Shown piece after piece: positions 54,651 through 64,000 of a stretch of DNA of 64,000 bases. Origin of the DNA: Lunularia cruciata. Its lineage: Eukaryota; Streptophyta; Marchantiopsida; Lunulariales; Lunulariaceae. How positions within the stretch are numbered: position 1 is the first letter of the stretch; the number at the start of each line of letters is the position of its first letter. The notes below the pieces were generated by a model that saw nothing but the letters and a program-made list of their open reading frames with translations, was not told the origin of the DNA and did not search any database. A program made the translations under genes and the position numbers. The stretch is taken from NCBI GenBank assembly GCA_948567375.1, contig OX419755.1, forward strand, positions 19,670,517 to 19,734,516, written 5' to 3'.

Positions 54651-57600
54651 TGTTTGTTATGGCGGTGGTACTTGATTCCATCAAGAAAGTACATTTGGTC
54701 AAAATTCACAATCTCATTGATTCAAAAGATCTATGAACTTGGTCTTTCCTCACTCTAAGTGAATGGTTACTCCCTCCAAGTGACCAAGATATTTGGAGTG
54801 ATACTATTATTGCAAATGATTGATACTCCACTCCCTTAGAAAGAGGCTTCCATGTGTCACTTGTAATGAAGCTTCCACTCATCACTCAAAGTAAGATTCC
54901 ACTTGTTCCAACATATGACTCCTTTATGCAAATTTCTCCTACCATAGGGGGTTTTTTCCCCACCCAAATAACCTTATTTACTTCTACTTGTCTTTACCTT
55001 TCTATCTACAAAATAAAGGGAAAGGACCAAAAACAAAAAATTCCAAAAATTAGGGTATCACATCATTTTTTAAACAGTTTGGCCTAGTTTATTAGCCACT
55101 CCTTGTGAAGGTTTTAGAAGAAAATTCTTTGCTTTTCTGAAAAATGTGGTGCACTTACTCTTGAACATCTTCATGATTGCTATTGCAGTAACTTCTTATG
55201 TCTCTCAATTCTCCACCTCTTCCTTGACTTCTTCTCCTTGGATAAGCCTTGATTTTCTTGAAGAGTTTACAATTTGGACAAGTCGACTAAGTATCTATTG
55301 TCATCTTATTCTAAGGATGATCAAATTTAGGTTTGAGCACCTTTTGCTCATTGCTTTGGACAATGCAAACAAATTCACTCTTGAAATTTCTAATCCAAGG
55401 TCAAATATTTTCTAATTTCTTGAACCACTACTAAGTCACTTGAATTCCATTTCTACAACACGAATCAGGTTTTTGCTATGGATGATCTTCTTTGGGTTAT
55501 TCCATAATCACCCCAGAAGTACTCTACCCCTTCTTGGCTAGAGAGTCATGTGCTTGCTCACGATCTCTTTATTCAAAGATACAATCTATCCAAACATCTG
55601 CTCACACAATCTCTCAACTCTCAACTCTTGATTCTTGCCAACAAAATTGATAATCTTTCTATAAAAAAAATTGCAAATTTATTGAGTTCCAAGAAGTTGT
55701 CACCTCAATGAGAGCCTCAAAATTATAGCTCAAGGCAAATCAGTTTAAAATTTGGCAAGTGCATCCTTGGTGAATAATTAGTATTTGTGAAAGCAAGATT
55801 TTTGACCACTTCAAATGGTCATTGATTCCTATACTTAGTCTAGGTGGCATATAAATCAAATCTCCAAAATTGGTTCAGTATCAAGTTGATGATGTTCCAA
55901 GCTGACAACATTTGAGATAGAATTCTCTCTTTATGACCTTCAACCTAAAGATCATAGATATTGAGGACTTATAATCACAAAGATTTTTAACCTCAAAATC
56001 ACAAGTGCCTTTGTCCTCATGGTCTTTGGATGTGGAAGAGCTATGGTGTTTTTCCTATGTCATCTTCTTTTCCTACTTTTTGGTTACCTTCTAGGCCATT
56101 GACAAGTTGTGCAATCTCTTGTTCTAGCCTTTTTACCTTTTCTAACCTTTGAATTATGAGATTACAAAAGAGAAAATGATGTGTTACCACAAAGATATTA
56201 CTATATGTATGATCGCAAGAAAAATATCATCTTATAGTATCTTGTAATCCTTCCACTAAGAAAAACAACATTGCAACGAAATTGAAATTATCGAAACTCC
56301 AATTCTTTCACTGAAATTGGTGGTTTATTATATTTTTCATTAAAAATTTAGATTTTCTTGCTTTTTCATAACCAATAAGATGATTTTTATGATATAAATT
56401 GGCAAAGGAAGCATTTGATGTGATTATTACCAAATCAACTAAATAATTTTTAACAATTTAATTATGCTCTTGATATTTAGGAGCACTCTATAAATTAAGA
56501 GAAGAATCATATTAAGATCTTATTGGATTAAAGGTATGATTGCAAAGGGTTTTTAATGATTATACTTTTCTTGATTTTCCAATTATGAAATAGAATGATC
56601 ATTATTCAAAATTAGGACATAAGGTAGGCAAGATATAAAGACCTACTTTGGCAACAAAACACTGCCAAAATTTAGATTGAATATCTCTCAATCCATGATT
56701 ATGCCATATGGATAAATCTTGACATTAGGAGCTATTATCCCTATGATGCACAAACCTGTTTAGTGTTTTTTCAATCATATTGATTTGATAACCACTAGTT
56801 GAATTGAGTAATACTAAGTTAGAGATATTCTAACTTAATAAGTATGGTCAAATAACAAGAAAGATCTAAATATAATCATTGACTCTTTATATAGGAGATG
56901 TCAAAACACTATTGGCTTGACAAAGTTAGTTGATCTTTGGTAATGGAGGAAGGTGAAGTTATATAGATGTAACATGAAATAGATTGTAAATTTTCATTTG
57001 AAAAATGTCTAAAACTCCAAATAATTTTGGTTGGTAGCTTCCAAATGGAGGTATTTAAGGCTAAAAACCCAATTGAAAGCTTATTGCCAAGATTCCTTTA
57101 TTGTGGTAAATTAAGTAAAGTAGTGATTTTCTAAGTTATCAAGAAACTTGTGGTTGTCAATTTGGTGAGTAAATAAGGAAGGGTTTACAAGAGGAAAGGT
57201 ATTCTTTCCTTAATGTGCTTTAAGTGTGGAGTGAATGAGTAGAATGAAACATTGTGAGTATTCATTATATTTGCTAAGATTAGAGTGAGTTTTTGTACTT
57301 AAGACTACTACTACTATGGTTATTGATCTTAGAGGGACCTTTAACTCTTAAAGATCCTTTTGTGAGAATGAAAGAAATATCTTCTATGTTTACATTGGTG
57401 AAGTATTCCTTAATAGAACATTTTGGAGAAGCTTTGGTATAAGAGTATCAATGGGTGATTTAGGAGTAAAGGAGATAATCAATGGATGAATAGACGACTT
57501 ACTTTCAATAATCTTCTATCTTTGATAAAGCTTAATACCAAAATTTTCTCCACATTTTTCTAGCACATAGTACATATCAATGTTCACTAGAGGGGTATTA

Positions 57601-60600
57601 AGTGTGAGATAAGCATAGAATTAATTCTATTTGCATAATAGACTAAAAATCTTATTCCTGGAGTTTTATCATTGGATTATGTTTCTTGTAAGCATTTCAT
57701 GATAATAGAGCTTAATAGTGGTTGAAAGTGTCTACATTCATATTTTAAAAAATCAATATAGTAACAAAGTAAAATCTACACATATGTCAAATTGGTCCAG
57801 GATCAAATAAATACTATATGAAATTGATTTCTAATTGGCAAAGTCTACAATACAAATTAATTTTTGAACCATTGCCATTCCCAAGCATTATTTATCAAAG
57901 AGTCAAAATCATTTCCAGACTTAAATATCAGGATTTAAATATTTATAGTATATTTAAATATTTTATATTTTGGAATAAATCTAAACTTTGAAATCTCTAC
58001 TTAAAATTGAATAGAACCATTTATATTTGCAAATCTTGAGTAATTTTGACAAATAAGGTAGTTTATTTCTTTGATCTTTCATCACCAATGTGAGTTGTGA
58101 ACAAAGAGTTCTTTGGGACTGCACAAGATTGGTGTTAACATTAAAAAATTTCCTAAGATAGTGGATAAAAGAATTACTACTACCAAACACTTTACAAATG
58201 AAAGATTTGGCAATAAAACTACATGGTTGTGGATTCTTGGTTGCTCAAATCATCAAAATGCATCCATTTTATGTAATCAAGAATTAAGCTACTATCAAGA
58301 AGTTGTAATCAAGAATTGAGCTATCATCTAAGCTAAGCTATAATCAAGATTCAAGGTTTTCTTATCATTACTTAGTATAATTCAACTATCAACATATTTC
58401 TTTTTTCCTTTATGACCATATTTTACTAAACTCAAGCAATCACTAGTCACATTTTACAAAAACCACAAGAAAAGCATAGTTCTTATCTATACCTTTTAAT
58501 AATGTATCAAATTTTATAACATGTTGTCTTGTTGTTCATACACTTCAATTATAAGGCACCTCAAGATATCATCAACATTGGCATGAAATGTCATCTCTAA
58601 ACTTAGAGTTTGGAACTTAAAACCTTGGATTCCAAGTTCCAAGCCACTAATAGGCTACTTAGTCATAACTATCTACATCATTTCCTTGGACATCATTAAA
58701 GCTTTATTTCTACCATGAGATAGTTTTGTGGGTCATTTTAAGGCAAGGCATTTTGGCCTCCTTAAGAACTGAAAAACCTTCAAGTGGAGTTTTAAGTAGT
58801 TTACTTCTTTTGTGTTTAGTCTAAGAAGTTTTTTAATATGGTAGAGAAAAAAAGCAAGTGTAACTTGAATTATTTAGTGCAAGAGAAGATTTGGTTTGAT
58901 TGGGTTTTATCATGATTTCCTAAGTATTTTGTTTCGTATAACATAGGAGTGACTATAGAAAATTGAGTTCTAAAAGCATAGGTTTATGGTATTTTCATGT
59001 TTTGATGTAGTTGATGGCATTTTTTATCTTTATTCAAAAGTTATTATTTATAAATATTACAAGATGATGGGTGGAGTTATGTTAAAGTTTGAAGAAAATT
59101 GAGAAAAGGTGATGCTAAAATGTAAAAGTTTTTTCATTGTTTGATTGCAAGAGGTAGAAGCATTGAAGATTTAGTTAGATTTTCTATACATTTATTTTAA
59201 TTGTACAAAGTGCTACCATATTTGTAAAGTTGATTGATTGATTATGTAATTGAGATGAAAGTGCTTTCTACTATGTATGGCAAAACTATTTGATGTGAAA
59301 ATTGAAAAGATCACTAGGAAATTAGACTTAAAGATGCCTAATGTTTGGAATTACAAGTTGAATTAGGTAAAATAATTCTTTATTTTACATGGGAATCACT
59401 ATAATAATGAAAATAGAGATCAAAATTGAGCAATAAAGGATTTAGAGTTGGTAAAAAGTAATAATAAAGTAGGTTATATTTGGCTATTTGAAAATCTTAA
59501 GCATAATGGGTATGGGTTAAAGAGAATTAAAATACCAAGAAGACCAACTTAATAGTATGAAATGCTAACTTTTTCCTTGTAGATTGTCAAAATTTGATGT
59601 GCCATCAAGATTGTATTTAAACAACTTTAATTAACTAGCAGACCAATAAGCAAGTTGTGGTGCATACATTTTTTCAAGATTTGTCTTTTTTTATTAATTT
59701 CACTCTTTTTTGTAAAGATATGGAATTATTATTTCTTGTTTAGGAAGGAAAACTTCTTAATTGAAGATTTGTTTGTTTATGCACAAGCATAAGAGAAACA
59801 AGTACAAAACCAAAGGTCATATGAAGGAAGAATGCTTAATTAGACAAGTCTTAAGGGTGGTCAAGGACAAAAAATACATGTTAATAGGAACTTTGTTTTT
59901 GAAGACCTTTGTACTCAAACACCTTTGACCCAAGCATTGTCACATGCAAAGGACTTTCATCAATTTGAATGCATTACCACTTGGACAAAAAACTACAATT
60001 GAAGACTATTTCTATTCAAGGGAGAAATTTCACATTCAACAAAGGCTTTGCATGTGTGACAACAACCAATAAGGGAATGTTTTGCATCTATGGAGAGTTA
60101 CCTCTTACCTACTAATCAATCAATGAATGCCAATGGTTCAAAGATGAGCACTAAAAATTTGAGGGCCTCTTAACTCAGTTTCACTTTTTGTATTCAATTT
60201 TAGTCAAGAGCCAAAGAAACATTTAGAAATTTCAATCTTTCATAGTTTTTTTTTGGCTTCATAGTTGTCCCAAATTTTGCCTTTTTGCTCCAACTTTCTC
60301 CTATGAACCCTTACCATCTTCAATAGGAAACTTGGTGTTTATACCAAAGTAGAGGAGAGTCCTTGAAGTTATCATGTCCCAATGATCAATAAGTGAGCAT
60401 TGTATTGTATGACAAAAGTTATCTAAGGAAAGCACTTTGATTTCTTGCTTTGTAATTGGGATTGAGCAATTTATCTAAAATTCAAGAGATAAGGCATCAA
60501 GTGAAGAGAGAGTCAAGAAACCTTTGGGGCAGTGTGTTTTTATAAAAGGAAGAAAACTAGAAAAATGTTATAGGCCCAAAGAATTTGCAGCCTAGAGCAA

Positions 60601-60633
60601 TGTCAATTGACACATAATACTTTAGACCAGATG
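54651..60633. other. Long AT-rich stretch, nothing assigned
   Basis: Six kilobases without a convincing gene. A minus-strand piece near 56,120 reads a short coiled-coil-like RLEKVKRLEQEIAQLV. Other open stretches (57,981-58,190; 58,113-58,319) look random. Confidence 0.4.
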
Positions 60634-60834
60634 CTACACCAAATTCTTTACTGTGCTTGGAAGATTCTTGCCCTCAAACACCTTGGGTTTTGGCAATTGA
60701 ATGCAATCTTCTCCATCTTGAACTGGCACTCTGTCTATCTGTTCTCGTCGTTGCTGGTCTTGTTCATCCAACAATCGAGTAAGATGCTTGATTTGTTGTT
60801 GCATTGCAAGGATAACATCCCGTATTGCCGCCAT
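60634..60834 (-). pseudogene. gypsy gag N-terminus
   Basis: Starts MAAIRDVILAMQQQIKHLTRLL (heptad-like) and continues to QLPKPKVFEGKNLPS, the usual entry to the retrotransposon gag domain. It then meets a stop and unrelated DNA at about 60,640. It lies downstream of a primer-binding site and 5' LTR on the same strand, so it is the beginning of a truncated copy of the heat-element gypsy family. Confidence 0.7.
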
Positions 60835-61090
60835 CGTTACTACTCTATTCCACTACCCTCAATTTACCTAGTTGATTAACATATAGATACAATGCGTCCA
60901 CCATTCTCCATAAGTTACAATTGGAAGTATCAAGGGTTCCTTTGACATGGTGATCATATGTAGAAAATCCTGCCCAAAGCGTGAGGTGATGAATTGTGTG
61001 AAACGATGCTTTGGTAATGTCTGGACATGAAAGTCCCAATGGTTTGGCAGAAGTGGATTTGGTGGTCCATAAATTCCATCCATCCCATTC

Positions 61091-61104
61091 CTGCTCTGAT
61101 ACCA
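61091..61104 (-). promoter_or_regulatory. Primer-binding site (initiator-Met type)
   Basis: Minus strand TGGTATCAGAGCAG, a perfect match to the plant consensus TGGTATCAGAGC, one base downstream of the 5' LTR. Confidence 0.92.
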
Positions 61105-61209
61105 ATGTAAAAGACCAAAACCGAGGAGAGAAATAGGAGAATGGAAGCTCACATTGGGACACTTGAATGAGGGAAAACTCCGAATGCCTAGCATGAGCTT
61201 TGGCTTTGG

Positions 61210-61217
61210 TATTTATA
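61210..61217 (-). promoter_or_regulatory. TATA box in LTR
   Basis: Minus strand TATAAATA. It lies downstream of the heat-element cluster and about 105 bp before the LTR end, placing the transcript start near 61,180. Confidence 0.7.
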
Positions 61218-61232
61218 GGTACATACAAGGCC

Positions 61233-61457
61233 CTTGAGAAGCTTCTCAAGAAGTTTCCTCAAGCCGCTTTAGAGTGCAAGCCAAGTTAACTAAGAAGCTT
61301 CTCAAGAAGCTTCCTTCTAGAAGCCGCCTACTTGGCGTGCAAGCTAAGCTAGTTGGAAGCTTCTAGAAGCTTCCTTCTAGAAGCTACTTACTTAAGGTGC
61401 AAGCTAAGCTAACCGGGAAGCTTCCCAAGAAGCTTCCTAGATACTTCCGGAATATTC
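61233..61457 (-). promoter_or_regulatory. Heat-shock-element array in LTR
   Basis: Alternating GAA/TTC units with 2-base spacing. GAAGCTTCTAGAAGCTTC at 61,356-61,373 has four perfect units, continued by TTCTAGAAG at 61,375-61,383. TTCCGGAATATTC at 61,445-61,457 has three perfect units. Similar, less regular clusters are at 61,233-61,258, 61,292-61,323 and 61,416-61,437. All lie upstream of the TATA box on the minus strand. Such arrays bind heat-shock factors in plants; binding here is inference. Confidence 0.7.
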
Positions 61458-61526
61458 TAGGCTAATTTGTCCTATGTCTACTTCGTGAGCCCAACTGACT
61501 TCATCGCTAAACTCCATATTGTTATA

Positions 61527-64000
61527 GGTGCAATACTTACCCTTACTTTTGATACAACCATGGCTACTTAGATTGAGCAATTGGAGTAGAGATTGGCTAG
61601 CATGGCCATAACATAGAAGAGATCATATTTGGATGCAAAGGCTTCCACCTCAGATGCTAGTGATAGAGACATCTTGGACTTCATGTGCGGAGCAGCACAG
61701 GTAGATACATCTGCCGTAGTGATAAGGAGTGTAGTACATGCTCCAAAGCCTAGAAGAGCATCAATGGAATTGGACCCATAGAGAGGAGAGGTTGGTAGAC
61801 AAGTCAGACTTCCCTAGTCTTTTATACTCTTTGGGGCACTATGGATGACATCTATGGCTCCTAGGCATCCTAATGCAAGTGTGGTAGGTGGTGATGGGGT
61901 GCATGATGGACTATCTATTCGTCAACCACCTAATTCTACATAGATTGAGTCTAGCACAATGTAACGGCAAGCTCAATTGATTATGCACTTTCCATTATTC
62001 TCAACCATTGACATGTTTACCTTGGGAGTTGACCTAGCTCCAGTGTTTTGGTTGGCTACCATGCTTTGTGAGAGTAGGGATGATGTGGTCCCTACTACTA
62101 GAGCAGAGGTGGTTGATAGTGGAGTTGACTTGGTTGAGGAACATGGGATCCACTCAACGACTAGTGGTTTATGGCAAGCATCAACGGCTAGATTGGAAGA
62201 TTTCCCAACTAGACCAGCTTTGAGCGAGCATGGTTTACACCTGAGATTGTCTTCTTGGATAACCAAAGGAGGATTTATTTGTTTGGTGGGACCTTTAGGG
62301 AAGGTCTATACACCATAAAGGGTCTTACTAGACTTTGGTGTGCAACTCCTTATGTTGGGGAAGGCTGCAATTGTTGGTCTAGAGTTAAGGAAGACCAATG
62401 TGGAGAGGTGTCCATTTCAAATCTAGATATCTCTAGGAAGTGGTACTACATAATACATCACATGTGGAGAGCTTGTTGTTCAGATTCAACCCGGTCATCT
62501 AACCAATAGCTTTGTGGTGAGAACTCAAGCCATTGCGACCGTAGTTGAGTCATTTGATGTGTTAGTTGGAGGAGTAGTGTTATATCCCATGGGTTTCAAT
62601 ATTGACTATTGGGAGGAGATAGCCTTCTATAGACCAGTTTGGTAGTCAATGAAGGACAGGTATATTACCTACCTATATGCTTGAGTAGTGGCAGTCTTGG
62701 GTCACTATAGTCAAAGACCATGGTGGCATCAATTCCAACATTTAGTGGTTTTGTTACTTGGCCTAGTGACTTGTTGGAGCGGAACGCCTATGTAGAGGAT
62801 ACTCCAATATTAGAGGAGAACACTCAGATTTGGAGTATGAGTGGGATTGTTTCTTCCACCTTGGATGTTCCATTGTGGAGTTCAGAGGAGGCATTGCAAT
62901 AGCATGCAGATCACTTTGTGCATTAGGCATGGAGTGGAGCCTTTGTACCACTAGGAGACCAGTGAGGATGAACCTCCAAAGTTGATTACCTTGACAACTC
63001 TAGATACCACACTCATTTCTTGGCAGTATCCAATAGAGGGAACATGTCTATTGGAATTGATTGATGGGATTAGCACTAGACTAGTTGTGGTACTACAGGC
63101 GGGTATATGAGTACAAAGGTGTTTGTATGTGCAAAGAGATGAGATTGCTAGGCAAGTCACTCTACATCATGTGGTACACTTGGCTTATCAGTATCTTGAG
63201 TTATTATTGATGTCAGCAATCAAGGGTTATAAAAAGACCCTTCCAGTAAACATTTCCTTGTTGGGGGTACAAGATCTAGAGAGACATAGTCCTATTCATT
63301 TGGTGATTTTTGGATAGCCATGTTAAGGACATACACATGTTTGTAGAGGATTGGGTCTTCAAGATCCCCAATTTGGTGTGTTTTGGGAGATGTTATGAAT
63401 GCTATGATATCTCCATGTTCATCAATTTGTTTCTCCAACTTACATTTGGGAGAACATCCCTTTGATAGGTGATTCTCACACCCAAGTGGTGCCGAATACA
63501 CACAAGTCCATTCTTGGATGGGACCTACCATGTTGTTAGATGTAGCCAAAATAGGATCATGGGCTCATCATCTCTGTCTTTAGTGGACAAAGCTCTTACC
63601 TAGAGAGGTTCTACAATGCACTTATGATGAGATTCAACAACTAGACCAGACCATTGTTGATGACATCTTGGATAGTGGGCGTTAGTCTTATAGGGTGGTA
63701 GTGGTTGATAGATCACTTATGGTAGTGGTGAACCTAGTTGGACAACCTAGAGCTACTTTTCCCACACTTATGAGCTTCCTAAACTCCTTTGCTTTTTGAG
63801 ATGGAGGTCTTGGATTTGTTTGGGACTCACAATTATAGTAGTTGGTGGGGTCGAATGCCAATGAGAGAGAGCAGATGATGGGGTTTTTGCACTAATATTA
63901 CCGTTGTTCCAAAAGTGTTAGAGGCATCTAAGCATCAAGTGTTAGGTCAAGCTATGGACCTGAATTGTTTGACCTAGATTGTGAGCCTTGGTTTAGCAAA
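61527..64000 (+). mobile_element. Third copy of methyltransferase gypsy, cut by window end
   Basis: The plus strand follows the main element from about 36,600 to 39,070: gag linker, protease (with Gln codon CAA just after the active-site region at about 62,343), linker and methyltransferase up to motif X. It is scattered with C-to-T and G-to-A changes and stops (for example TAA at 63,324-63,326 beside the catalytic Pro-Cys, TAG at 63,839-63,841). The right end is beyond the window. Confidence 0.87.
62990..64000 (+). pseudogene. DNMT3-type methyltransferase, third copy
   Basis: Matches 38,040-39,070. Traces of motif I are near 63,050-63,110 (LELIDGIST, with Gly replaced), and the motif IV Pro-Cys is at 63,318-63,323. 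The region equivalent to motif VI is near 63,450 (ENI instead of ENV) and the AHR-type motif VIII near 63,560 (HHLCL). The motif X start is near 63,935. Key residues are eroded and many stops are present, so it is not functional. Confidence 0.82.

Larger units (their letters stand above)
61106..61526 (-). repeat. 5' LTR of heat-element gypsy family
   Basis: Minus orientation from 61,526 (TATAACAATATGGAG; the other copy has TGTAAC) to 61,106 (CTTTTACA). It includes tandem about-60-bp units, each with GAAGCTTC-based palindromes, and a TATA box further downstream. The right edge touches the methyltransferase gypsy fragment, so the LTR element inserted into, or next to, that copy. Confidence 0.88.

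Overview
The window is nuclear DNA of a green plant with a large, repeat-packed genome. Most of it is AT-rich wreckage of transposable elements nested in each other. Less AT-rich, gene-like islands lie at 1-1,420, 1,721-2,083 and 44,300-48,700. The last island holds a decayed alpha/beta-hydrolase + NB-ARC resistance-type gene (HNL class, first described in liverworts). This points to a non-flowering land plant, possibly a liverwort; that is inference. No intact host gene was found.

The centrepiece is a Ty3/gypsy-type element at 33,409-43,344. One reading frame of about 2,467 codons (35,113-42,513) carries gag, aspartic protease, a DNMT3-type cytosine-5 DNA methyltransferase with motifs in canonical order, reverse transcriptase/RNase H, DDE integrase and a C-terminal PHD-like zinc finger. 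Eight in-frame stops break it. Seven are TAG where CAG (a CHG site) would read through and one is TGA where CGA (a CG site) would, as expected from deamination of methylated cytosine. The termini are not ordinary LTRs: the layout is B - coding - A - B - A, flanked by a 4-bp ATTA duplication.

Three other copies of the family are present. An old minus-strand copy (9,316-20,748) keeps methyltransferase, integrase and PHD region but has lost RT. A minus-strand 5' piece (28,303-30,335) has its leader amplified into a satellite-like array. A plus-strand piece (61,527-64,000) runs off the window.

Layout: 1-2,810 gene-like pieces; 2,813-5,316 pogo/Tigger DNA transposon with TIRs and TA duplication; 6,740-8,100 MULE/FAR1-like transposase relic; 9,316-21,441 old methyltransferase element with a nested Ty1/copia element (14,046-19,295) and 0.68-kb repeats; 21,802-27,000 second gypsy family in minus orientation; 27,538-30,381 LTR-like repeat, gypsy 5' fragment and satellite; 30,400-33,190 non-LTR reverse transcriptase relic; 33,409-43,344 main element; 44,300-48,700 hydrolase-NLR pseudogene; 48,700-60,600 mostly unassigned AT-rich DNA; 60,634-61,526 gag start, primer-binding site and LTR with perfect heat-shock-element arrays; 61,527-64,000 methyltransferase element fragment.
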